Shown here piece after piece: positions 14,474-22,350 of a stretch of DNA of 64,000 bases; the first letter of the stretch is position 1; the number at the start of each line of letters is the position of its first letter. The DNA is from Gp6-AA40 sp035571515 (GTDB lineage: Bacteria > Acidobacteriota > Vicinamibacteria > Vicinamibacterales > UBA2999): contig DATNCQ010000214.1 of the NCBI GenBank assembly GCA_035571515.1, positions 199,672 to 263,671 of the forward strand. Direction: 5' to 3'. The notes beneath the pieces are model-generated. The model made no database searches and was not told the DNA's origin. It was given only the letters and a program-made list of their open reading frames with translations. A program made the position numbers and the translations under genes.

Positions 14474-15943
14474 CGCGGCGGCGGCACGGCGCGCGGAGCG
14501 TGCCTCGCGCAGGCGGCGGACGAGCGCGCCGGTGACGAAGAGCAAGGCGAGGGCGAGCAGGCCGGCGGCGATCGGATCCTGGATGAACGTGCGATAGTCG
14601 CCGGCCGAGATCACCAGCGCGCGGCGGTAGTTCGACTCGACCACGAAGCCGAGCACGACGCCGAGCACCATCGGCAGCACGGGCAGCCGGAAGTACTTCA
14701 TCGCGCTGCCGAGCACGCCGAACCCGAGCGTCAGCCCAACGTGGAAGATGCTGTTCTGGATGGCGTAGACGCCCGACACGACCAGCGCGTAGATGAACGC
14801 CATCAGGTACGGCTTCGGGCGGTTCACGAGCCACATGCACGGCGACATGATCAGGTAGCCGATGATCAGCATCGCCACGTTGCCCGCGAACATCCCGACG
14901 TAGAGGCCGTGCACGACGTCCGCGTGGCTGACGAAGAGCAGCGGGCCGGGAATGAGGCCGTGCATCAGGAAGCCGCCGAGCAGCACCGCCGATGAATTCG
15001 AGCTCGGAATGCCGAGGCTCAGCATCGGCACCAGCGCCGTGCAGGCCACCGTGTTGTTCGCCGCTTCGGGCGCGGCGATCCCTTCCGGCGAGCCGTGGCC
15101 GAATTCCTCCTTGTGCCGCGACCAGCGGCGCGCCTCGTTGTAGGCGAGAAAGCTCGACACCGCTCCGCCGCCGCCCGGCATCATCCCCTCGAAGGCGCCG
15201 AGCAGCGATCCGATGATCTGGGGACGCGCAATCCGCTTCCAGAGCGCCGGGCTCGGGAACTTGATGCGCGCGTCCTCGCGCGTCGCCTTCGCCCAGTCGG
15301 GCTCGCCCGTCTTCACGAACAGGTCGCCGACCGCATACAAGCCGACCATCACGAGCAGCGGCGGAATCCCCGACAGCAGCTCCGGGCTGTCGAACGTGAA
15401 CCGGTTCAGCCCCGTCACCGGGTCGGTGCCGACCGTGGAGATCATCAGGCCGAGGACACCGGCGATGAGTCCCGTGACCAGCGAATCGCCCGCCAGTGTG
15501 GCGATCACGCTCAGGCCGAGCACGCCGAGCGCGAAGTACGCCGGCGGCGTGAAGGCGAGCGCGACGGTCGACAGGCGTTCGGTCAGGCCGACGAGCACCA
15601 GCATGCCGAACAGGCCGCCGACGAAGCCCGAATAGAGCGAGATGCCGAGCGCCTCCCCGGCCCTCCCCTGCACCTTCATCATGTAACCGTCGACGACGGT
15701 CGCAGCCGCGGCGTTGGTGCCGGGCGTCCTGATCAGGATCGCGGGAATCGACCCGCCGTATTCCGCGCCGATGTACGTGCAGGCGAGCATCACCACCGCG
15801 GTCGTCGGCGCCATGCTGTAGGTGAACGGTAGCAGCAGCGCCATCGTGATCGACGGCGAGATGCCAGGCAGCGCGCCGCCGAGAATTCCCCACGCGACGC
15901 CGCCGAAGGCGGCGGGAATGACGGTCAGAAAAGCGACGGCCAT
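14465..15943 (-). CDS. tctA: Tripartite tricarboxylate transporter, large permease TctA
   Basis: A 492-residue inner-membrane protein with about 12 hydrophobic segments. The TctA signatures are present: GGALPGISPSITMALLLPFTY at the start, AAATVVDGYMM, and EFGHGSPEGIAAPEAANN in the middle. It forms the sodium- or proton-driven channel of a TTT carboxylate importer together with TctB and the binding protein. Its start overlaps the end of tctB by 19 bases, showing translational coupling. The order is tctC-tctB-tctA. The substrate is probably a di- or tricarboxylate but not readable from sequence. Confidence 0.93.
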   Translation of the reverse strand: MAVAFLTVIPAAFGGVAWGILGGALPGISPSITMALLLPFTYSMAPTTAVVMLACTYIGAEYGGSIPAILIRTPGTNAAAATVVDGYMMKVQGRAGEALGISLYSGFVGGLFGMLVLVGLTERLSTVALAFTPPAYFALGVLGLSVIATLAGDSLVTGLIAGVLGLMISTVGTDPVTGLNRFTFDSPELLSGIPPLLVMVGLYAVGDLFVKTGEPDWAKATREDARIKFPSPALWKRIARPQIIGSLLGAFEGMMPGGGGAVSSFLAYNEARRWSRHKEEFGHGSPEGIAAPEAANNTVACTALVPMLSLGIPSSNSSAVLLGGFLMHGLIPGPLLFVSHADVVHGLYVGMFAGNVAMLIIGYLIMSPCMWLVNRPKPYLMAFIYALVVSGVYAIQNSIFHVGLTLGFGVLGSAMKYFRLPVLPMVLGVVLGFVVESNYRRALVISAGDYRTFIQDPIAAGLLALALLFVTGALVRRLREARSARRAAAASV

Positions 15944-16440
15944 ATCCCCGGGGGATGCGGGATGTGGAGCAACCGTACGAACAGCAGCCAGAGGACGAGC
16001 GCCCCGCCTACGGCCACCGCGAGGGAGCGCCGGTTCATTGCGCCGCCCTGGAAGTAAATCGTGGACGCGATGAGTCCGGCGATCGACACGATGTACCCAA
16101 GCCGCGTCACCAGCGCGACGTAGACGACGCCGTTCATCAGCATGCCGAACGTGCGCCAGCCGACGTTGCGCGGTAGCGGCGGCCCCTCGGGGACCGGCGG
16201 CGCCACGGCAATCGCTGGCGCGTCCCGCACGGCTGCCGTCCGGCGCGCCAGCGTCGCCCGCCCGATCAGGACGATCGACAGGATCGCGAGCAGCGCCGCA
16301 TAGGTCTTCGGGAGACCCTGCGCGCCGATGACGTCGGCAATGTCGCTTTGTGGAATGCGGACCGCCATCAGGTAGTAGCCCGCGGCAATGGCGAGCGTCG
16401 CGCAGCCGAGGACGAGCTCGCGGCGCGAGTCCTCGCTCAT
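15925..16440 (-). CDS. tctB: Tripartite tricarboxylate transporter, small permease TctB
   Basis: A 171-residue membrane protein with four predicted transmembrane helices (around residues 8-28, 43-60, 95-130 and 140-160). It has the usual size and shape of TctB and sits between tctC (13 bases upstream) and tctA (19-base overlap). Sequence alone is weakly conserved in this family, so the call relies partly on neighbours. Confidence 0.85.
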   Translation of the reverse strand: MSEDSRRELVLGCATLAIAAGYYLMAVRIPQSDIADVIGAQGLPKTYAALLAILSIVLIGRATLARRTAAVRDAPAIAVAPPVPEGPPLPRNVGWRTFGMLMNGVVYVALVTRLGYIVSIAGLIASTIYFQGGAMNRRSLAVAVGGALVLWLLFVRLLHIPHPPGIWPSLF

Positions 16441-16453
16441 GGCGCCGCCCGCG

Positions 16454-17410
16454 TCACTTGATCACGCCGGTCTGCCTGAGGAAGTCCGCCGTCTGGCGCC
16501 CGAAGTCGTCCATGAACACGACGTATTCCGCGTGCGGCATGAACCCGGGCTGCAGGTTGTCGTCGGTGTAGAGCTTCTTGTACTCGGGATCGTCGAGCAG
16601 CGTGCGAACGGCCGATTCCCACGCGGCGATGATCTCGGGCGGCGTCCCCTTGGGCCCCGCCAGCCCGCGGAACTTTCGCACCGCGAGGTCGATGCCCTGC
16701 TCCCGCACGGTCGGCACCTGCGGGAACTGCGACATCCGCTCCTCGCCGACGACGCCCAGCAGCCGGAGCTTCCCCGCATCGAGCTGGCCGCGCATCTCCT
16801 GCAGCTCGCCGATCCCCATGTCGAGCGTGTGGTTCAGCACGTTGATCAGCATGTCGCCGCCGCCTTCGAAGGTCGCGATCGCCGGCGTCACGCCCGCCTT
16901 CTGCTTGATCCGCTCCATCGTCTGCCGCTCGAGCGACGCGGGATTGGCCGCGCCCCACTTGCCGCCGCCGGCCCGTGCGTGCTCGAGCACGGCCTGCAGC
17001 GTCTCGTACTTCGAATCGGCGGCCGTGAAGAGCACCTCGGGGTCGTAGAACATGTTGACGAGCGGGTCGAGGTCCTTGTAGGACGCCGCGGGCTTGCTCA
17101 TCAACGACGTGTAGATGAAGGTCGGCGTCGTCGCGTAGAACATGCCGCCGTCGGGTTTGGCCACGGCGAGCGCCGCCATCGCGCGCGCGCCACTGCCCCC
17201 CTGCATGTTCTCGACGACGATGGTTTTGTGCATGATGCGCGAGAGGTGCGGCGCCATCGTGCGCAGGAACACGTCGCTGCCGCCCCCCGGGCTCGAATGG
17301 GTCACCAGCGTGACGACCGAGCCGCCGCCTTCCGCAGGGTTGACCGCGCCGCACGAGGCGGACAGCAGGCCGAGAGACAGCACCAGCGAGACCGTGAAAC
17401 CGTTGCACAT
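16454..17410 (-). CDS. tctC: Tripartite tricarboxylate transporter substrate-binding protein TctC (Bug family), lipoprotein
   Basis: A 318-residue periplasmic binding protein. The ATG at 17410 gives a lipoprotein leader ending LLSASC. The Bug/TctC pattern is clear: VTHSSPGGGSDVFLRTMAPH, VVENMQGGSGARAM, a domain 1-2 crossover, and EGGGDMLINVLNH where the ligand loop normally lies. It would deliver a carboxylate to TctAB. It is first in the operon. The upstream gap to the divergent DUF6152 gene holds a word-repeat palindrome. Confidence 0.92.
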   Translation of the reverse strand: MCNGFTVSLVLSLGLLSASCGAVNPAEGGGSVVTLVTHSSPGGGSDVFLRTMAPHLSRIMHKTIVVENMQGGSGARAMAALAVAKPDGGMFYATTPTFIYTSLMSKPAASYKDLDPLVNMFYDPEVLFTAADSKYETLQAVLEHARAGGGKWGAANPASLERQTMERIKQKAGVTPAIATFEGGGDMLINVLNHTLDMGIGELQEMRGQLDAGKLRLLGVVGEERMSQFPQVPTVREQGIDLAVRKFRGLAGPKGTPPEIIAAWESAVRTLLDDPEYKKLYTDDNLQPGFMPHAEYVVFMDDFGRQTADFLRQTGVIK

Positions 17411-17513
17411 CTGTTCGGGTTGTGGGGCGCCCGTGAGTCTCGCACAGGCGCGCGACGCCGCCAAATACAAATTGCCCGGGCAGTCCCCTCCCCGTATACT
17501 GCTGCCGTTATTC

Positions 17514-17617
17514 GAGTTCCAAGAGCCAGGCTGCAAGCTCCGAGCTCCAAAAACCAGGTTCCAACAAGAGCCTGGGAATTTGGAACTTGGATCTTGGAAC
17601 TTGGATCTTGGAGCTTG
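17514..17617. repeat. GTTCCAAG/CTTGGATC-word palindrome
   Basis: Words such as GTTCCAA, AAGCTCC and GAGCTCCAA on the left face GGAACTTGG, ATCTTGGAACTTGG and ATCTTGGAGCTTG on the right, so the region can fold into a long imperfect stem. It is the same family as 9955-10029 but here lies between divergent genes, filling most of the upstream region of the DUF6152 gene at 17639. A terminator role is therefore unlikely at this site. Confidence 0.7.
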
Positions 17618-17638
17618 ATCCCATTTCTGAGAGGCTCT

Positions 17639-18025
17639 ATGACCGCAGTGAGAAACCTCGGATTGACGGCTGTCCTGGCGGCCGCGATGGCGCTCGCCGT
17701 GTCGTCCCCCGCGTGGTCGCACCACTCCCACGCGATGTTCGATCACGACAAGGAGGTGACGATCACCGGAACGGTCTCGCAGTACATCTTCCGGAACCCG
17801 CACGTATTTCTCTACATGGACGTGCAGAACGACGCCGGCGGGACGATCACTTACACCGTCGAGTTTTCGAACCTGACGAACATGTTGAAGATGGGTTTCT
17901 CCGCGACCACGTTCAAAGCCGGCGACAAGGTGACGGTCACCATGCATCCGCTGAACGACGGCCGTCCCGGCGGCAACTACATCGTCGCGACGTCCGCCGA
18001 CGGCAAGCAGTTGGGAAGGCTCTGA
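17639..18025 (+). CDS. DUF6152 family exported protein, copy 2
   Basis: A 128-residue secreted protein starting at an ATG behind TGAGAGG. The signal peptide ends PAWS. Then follow HHSHAMFDHDKEVTITGTV, IFRNPHVFLYMDV and VTVTMHPLNDGRPGG, the DUF6152 pattern shared with the gene at 376. It ends 5 bases before the start of its partner gene. Function unknown; the conserved histidines at the new N-terminus (HHSH) could bind a metal, which is an inference only. Confidence 0.86.
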   Translation: MTAVRNLGLTAVLAAAMALAVSSPAWSHHSHAMFDHDKEVTITGTVSQYIFRNPHVFLYMDVQNDAGGTITYTVEFSNLTNMLKMGFSATTFKAGDKVTVTMHPLNDGRPGGNYIVATSADGKQLGRL

Positions 18026-18030
18026 GCGTC

Positions 18031-19164
18031 GTGCGCGCCTTATTGACGGCGCTGCTGGCCGGGTTGGTGACGATTCCCGCCATCGCGCAGACGCAGACGG
18101 AGAAGCCGACGATCTTCACCACCACGGACTTCCGACAGGACCGCGACCTGTGGACCGATCCGGCGTACTACCGGAACAACACGCCCGGCCAGCTTCGCGG
18201 CATGGCGATCAACGTCGAGGGACGCCGCACCGGGCAGGAGCTCTCCGCGCGTCCCTACGGCTCGCAGGGGACCGGACGAGCCGACGCGGCGAGCGTCAAG
18301 AGTCCCTATCCCTATACGAACGCGTGGGACCACTACCAGGCGCTGCTCACGCAGGCCAACGGCGGCACGAAGCACACGAGGGCGACGCTCCCCGACTGGA
18401 GCGGTCATTGGAGCGGCGGCGCCAACTTCGGCGGCGGCGCGCCGGCCAGCTCGATTGCCGCCATGCTGACGCCGAAGTACCGCGAAACGTTCGTGCAGGA
18501 AATGAAGGCGGTGACGGAAGGACGCATCTGGTCGGCCAACTCGATCTGCCTTCCCGGCGGCTACTTCGACGCGGTCAGCGCGGAGGAGTTCGTCGTCACG
18601 CCGGGGCGCGTCTATTCGATGGGCTCCGGCAACGGCTCGTTCACGGCCCGGTGGATTTACACGGACGGCACCCCGCACAGCCCGACGGAGAAGGAATTTC
18701 CGAAGTGGCACGGCGAGTCGATCGGCTTCTGGAACGGCGACGAGCTCGTCGTCCACACCAACCAGATTCACGGATGGAAGGGCGGGCTCTCCGAGTTCAG
18801 CGATCGGCTGGAGACCGTTGAACGGTATCGCCTGGTTGGCGATCGTCTCGAGGGCGAGATCACGCTCTACGATCCCGAGGTGTACGTGAGCCCGATCAAC
18901 GGGCGGCTGCGGTTCCAGCGCGACAAGGAGACGGCGTACGAGGACCGGATGCAGTTCAACACCTGCACCGACACGAACGGTCCCTCACCCAACGTCTACA
19001 TGGACGACAAGGGGCTGCTCAACGAGCGCGTCGCCGGAGATGCCCTCTACTGGGAACCCGCGGACCCGCGCCCGTGGGCGACCTATTTCAACGAGAGCGA
19101 CAAACGCTACAAGGCGTCCGGGCTGAAGCCGACCGCGCGCACAGGCACGCCAATCAAGAAATAG
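18031..19164 (+). CDS. Exported protein of unknown function, partner of DUF6152 copy 2
   Basis: A 377-residue secreted protein with a GTG start; the signal peptide ends PAIAQ. It contains DWSGHWSGGANFGGGAPAS, a pair of cysteines (SICLPGG and NTCTDTNG) and the block IGFWNGDELVVHTNQIHGW that corresponds to the WEGDVFVVDVTGFGDDTW block of the protein at 785. Both follow a DUF6152 gene, so the pairing is a conserved unit. The family is widespread in Acidobacteria without a known role. It probably acts in the periplasm. Confidence 0.75.
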   Translation: MRALLTALLAGLVTIPAIAQTQTEKPTIFTTTDFRQDRDLWTDPAYYRNNTPGQLRGMAINVEGRRTGQELSARPYGSQGTGRADAASVKSPYPYTNAWDHYQALLTQANGGTKHTRATLPDWSGHWSGGANFGGGAPASSIAAMLTPKYRETFVQEMKAVTEGRIWSANSICLPGGYFDAVSAEEFVVTPGRVYSMGSGNGSFTARWIYTDGTPHSPTEKEFPKWHGESIGFWNGDELVVHTNQIHGWKGGLSEFSDRLETVERYRLVGDRLEGEITLYDPEVYVSPINGRLRFQRDKETAYEDRMQFNTCTDTNGPSPNVYMDDKGLLNERVAGDALYWEPADPRPWATYFNESDKRYKASGLKPTARTGTPIKK

Positions 19165-19176
19165 CGGCAGCTCGGT

Positions 19177-19206
19177 CAACTCCCAATTTCAACTCCCAAT
19201 TCCCAA
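19177..19206. repeat. CAACTCCCAATT tandem words
   Basis: Two and a half copies of a CAACTCCCAATT-like word follow the stop at 19164. They look like one arm of a word-repeat palindrome of the kind seen elsewhere in the window, but the opposite arm is missing. Confidence 0.5.
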
Positions 19207-19213
19207 GACGGTG

Positions 19214-19276
19214 GGGCCGACTTTCGGGTCGGCCCTCGCCTCGCGGTGTCGTAGGGGCCGACCTTCAGGTCGGCCC
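19214..19276. repeat. Pair of REP-like hairpins
   Basis: Hairpin 1 is GGGCCGAC/GTCGGCCC (19214-19221 with 19228-19235). Hairpin 2 is a perfect 9-base stem, GGGCCGACC/GGTCGGCCC (19255-19263 with 19268-19276), around a TTCA loop. They are direct copies in the same orientation, between two converging genes, and could end both transcripts. The same motif recurs at 10034 and, in variant form, at 51095-51146. Confidence 0.7.
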
Positions 19277-19283
19277 ACCCGCG

Positions 19284-22178
19284 TCAGAACCCGATACGGA
19301 AGGCGCCCTCCACCAGCCGGCCCGGCGGGATGCTCGTGACGAATCCGAACGTCGGTCCGGACCGTCCCTGGATGCCGAGCGGGGCGTTGCTGTTCAGCAG
19401 GTTGTAGACGTTGAGCGTGACGCTCAGGCGCCTGGTACCGCCAAGCTCGAAACGCTTCTCCGCGCGGATGTCGAGCATCGTCAGCGCATCGGCCTGCCGG
19501 CTTCCGCGCGGCTCGACGCGCAGCACCTGCGTCGGGATGCGGCTGCCGGCGGGGCCGCGGAACTGCACGCTGCGCTCCCAGTACTCGCCGCTGCGGACGT
19601 CGAAGTTGGCCGACGCCAGCACGCCGTACTTGAACAGGTACGAGCCGGCGGCGCGGTACTCCCATTCCAGCAACCCGTCGTACGTGGCGTTGACCTCGGA
19701 GTTCGGATCCATGCCGACCACGACGGTGTTGTCGGAGGTGCCGAACGGCTCCGTCTTCCGCGTCGCGCTGTAGGACGACCTGAACTGCCAGTTGTTGCCG
19801 TAGCGGCGGGTCAACTCGACCTCGTACGAGGTGTAGGACCGATTGGCCGACGCGTCGTTGACGTATTCCGAGTCCTGGTTCACGAGGCCGGCGAACTGCG
19901 CCGGGTAGTCGTAGTAGGTGAACCGCGCGCCGGCCGGGTCGTCGCCGGTACCGACGATGCCGTCGTTGCCGGGGTCGGGGTTGGTGATCGGGATGCTGTA
20001 CGCGGAGTAGGGGCGCAGCACGTTCTTGACGCGCCACTGGTTCTTCGCCCACGACTGGATGCCGCTGACGCGCACAGCCCACGTCGGCGCCAGCTGGCGT
20101 TCGAACGACAGCATCACCTCGTCGTGGAACCGCTGCTCGAGGTCCGGGTTGAAGTGGCCGAAGCCGTACAGCGGATCCCCGCCGCGCAGGTTGATCGACA
20201 GGAAATCCGAGCCGTTCGGGTCGAGGTTCACCTCGCCGGCGTCGTAGTTCGCGTTGCCGTTCAGGTCCCTCCAGCGGTAGGTCGCGTCGGAGATCGTGTA
20301 GTGATTGGCGATGTGCAGGTCGTCCTCGAGCAGCGGCGTGTAGTACCGCGCGTAGCCGCCCTTCAGCACCGTCGTCGAGCGGCCGGTGAAGTCGTAGGAG
20401 AGATGCGCCCGCGGAGAGATCGCCTTGTAGATGGGCGGCGCATCCTCCGGGTAGCATTGCGACGGGAAGATCACGGCGGCGGGGCCGTCGGCCGCCTTGC
20501 GGCAGAAGCCACCCGGGTTGATCGTGGCGGCCTGACGGTGCGCGTTGGCCCCGACGTTCAGCGTGAGCCTCGAGCCCATCGCCCAGCTGTCCTGCCCATA
20601 GAGATAGAGGAACAGCATCGGCTGTTTCGGCGTGACGGGGTTGGAGAAGACCGTGATGCGATCCGCGACCCTGTTCAGGAAGGTCAGCGTGTAGTTGCCG
20701 AGCTCGCCGCGCGACACCGAGCCGCGCTCCGCGCGCATCTTGAAGACGTCGGTGCCGACCTTGAAGCGATGCGTCCCCGCCATTTCGGGCCTGTACCACT
20801 CGGCGGAGGCGCGCACCTGGTAGCGGTCCTGCGGGTTCCGGCCGCCAATCGCGGTGCTCGACCCGAAGGAGGTGCCGAGGAAGCTGTCGGTCCCCGACGG
20901 CGCCTTCGTGATGCCCGGGTCCTCGTCACCGGAGCGCAGCCACCATGCGCCGCCGAGCACCGAGAGGACGAGGCGGTTGGTCGGAACCGACTGCCACTCC
21001 CCCTTCCACGTGCCCTCGAAGCCGACGCGAGCGGTCGCCGTCGTCCAGTCCGCGGTCGCGCTGCCGCCGCCGGTACGATTGCGGTAGTGCGGCTGCACGA
21101 AGCCGATGATCCGGTTCTTCGCGTTGATCTGATCGGTCACCTTGATGGTGAAGAACCGATCGTGGTTGTTCTGGTCGCACTGCGAGCCGTCCGGCTTCCT
21201 GCACACCGCGACGATCTCGTCGATCTGCCGCCGCTGCCGGAACGACCCGAAGAACCATAGCTTGTTGGTGAGCAGGCGTCCGCCGAGCTCGAAGTTCGCA
21301 TCGTCGCGGTACTGCAGGCGCTCGGGCGAGATGATGTTCGTGTAGCGGCCGATGTTGTCCGACTGCAGGCTGCGGCCGGTGTAGGCGTAGTAGGCCGAGC
21401 CGCTGAAGTCGTTGCCGCCCGACTTGACGAGCGCGTTGAGCGCGAGCCCCATGTTCGGCGTGTCGGCGGAGTGGCCGCCGATGCTCACCACCGTCTCGTC
21501 CATCGCCGAATAGTCGATGTAGTTGCCGCTCGGGTTGTCGGCCGGCGACATCGCGATGACGTTCTCGACCGAATGCCACGAGTCGCCGAGCTGGCCGAGC
21601 GCGTAGAAGCGCGGCGAGTTGGCGAACTGCGAGCCGCCCACGTCGACGCGGTTGGCGGGCATGCGCGCGCTCGGCGTCTGCATCAGGATGGCGCTGTAGC
21701 TGCTGCGGCTCGTGGGGAGGAGTTCGAGTGTCTCGCGCGTCAGCTGCGTCGAGTTCGCCGTCGACGCCGTGTCCACCAGCGGCGAGGCGCCCGAGACCGT
21801 GATCGTTTCCGCGAGCGCGCCGACGCTCATCGACGCGTCCACGCGCGCGGTGAAGCCCGCGGTCAGGCGGATCTCTTCGCGCCGCACGGTCTTGAAGCCG
21901 ACCAGCTCGAAGGTCACGTCGTAGGTGCCGATCGGCAGCGGCGTCAGCCGGTAGCGCCCCTCGAGGTCGGTGCTCGCGGTCACTTGCGGCACCTGCAGCG
22001 CCGGGCTCGTCGCGGTGACGGTGACGCCCGGCAGCACGGCGCCGCTTTCGTCCGACACCTGCCCGTTGATCGTCGCGGTTCCCGTCTGCGCGATCGCGGC
22101 GCGATCCGCAGCCAGGAGCAGCAGTGCCGCTACCACAATCGTCCGAAGCGGCCAGCGCGATACGGTCCATCTCGACAT
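19284..22178 (-). CDS. TonB-dependent receptor with carboxypeptidase-regulatory-like N-terminal domain
   Basis: A 964-residue outer-membrane receptor. After the signal peptide (to about residue 30, ending AIAQ) a CarboxypepD_reg-like domain covers about 31-115 (INGQVSDESGAVLPGVTVTA and RYRLTPLPIGTYDVTFEL), then a plug domain (about 120-260, with ASPLVDTASTANSTQL) and a long barrel ending in the terminal phenylalanine (GAFRIGF). This is the Oar-like receptor type expanded in Acidobacteria, thought to import large or complex substrates. The ligand is unknown. Its start faces the ubiquitin-like operon across a 172-base divergent gap. Confidence 0.92.
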   Translation of the reverse strand: MSRWTVSRWPLRTIVVAALLLLAADRAAIAQTGTATINGQVSDESGAVLPGVTVTATSPALQVPQVTASTDLEGRYRLTPLPIGTYDVTFELVGFKTVRREEIRLTAGFTARVDASMSVGALAETITVSGASPLVDTASTANSTQLTRETLELLPTSRSSYSAILMQTPSARMPANRVDVGGSQFANSPRFYALGQLGDSWHSVENVIAMSPADNPSGNYIDYSAMDETVVSIGGHSADTPNMGLALNALVKSGGNDFSGSAYYAYTGRSLQSDNIGRYTNIISPERLQYRDDANFELGGRLLTNKLWFFGSFRQRRQIDEIVAVCRKPDGSQCDQNNHDRFFTIKVTDQINAKNRIIGFVQPHYRNRTGGGSATADWTTATARVGFEGTWKGEWQSVPTNRLVLSVLGGAWWLRSGDEDPGITKAPSGTDSFLGTSFGSSTAIGGRNPQDRYQVRASAEWYRPEMAGTHRFKVGTDVFKMRAERGSVSRGELGNYTLTFLNRVADRITVFSNPVTPKQPMLFLYLYGQDSWAMGSRLTLNVGANAHRQAATINPGGFCRKAADGPAAVIFPSQCYPEDAPPIYKAISPRAHLSYDFTGRSTTVLKGGYARYYTPLLEDDLHIANHYTISDATYRWRDLNGNANYDAGEVNLDPNGSDFLSINLRGGDPLYGFGHFNPDLEQRFHDEVMLSFERQLAPTWAVRVSGIQSWAKNQWRVKNVLRPYSAYSIPITNPDPGNDGIVGTGDDPAGARFTYYDYPAQFAGLVNQDSEYVNDASANRSYTSYEVELTRRYGNNWQFRSSYSATRKTEPFGTSDNTVVVGMDPNSEVNATYDGLLEWEYRAAGSYLFKYGVLASANFDVRSGEYWERSVQFRGPAGSRIPTQVLRVEPRGSRQADALTMLDIRAEKRFELGGTRRLSVTLNVYNLLNSNAPLGIQGRSGPTFGFVTSIPPGRLVEGAFRIGF

Positions 22179-22350
22179 AGAGATCTCCCCAGAACTGACA
22201 GCAGGGTGAAACAGGTGAACACCGTGAGGGCCGAGTCCGCGGAGTATGGACTAGCGTCCCGAATATTTCAACGCGCGCTGCGCACTGCAGGCGGAGGCGA
22301 AGGCAGGGCGTAGGACCTTAACTGTCACAAGCGCTGCGTACCTTCGGCGC
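22179..22350. other. Divergent upstream region of the ubiquitin-like operon
   Basis: 172 bases separate the TonB receptor from the first gene of the conjugation operon. TTCAACGCGCGCTGCGCACTGC and AACTGTCACAAGCGC stretches are present, but no convincing -35/-10 pair or operator was found on either strand. Confidence 0.4.
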
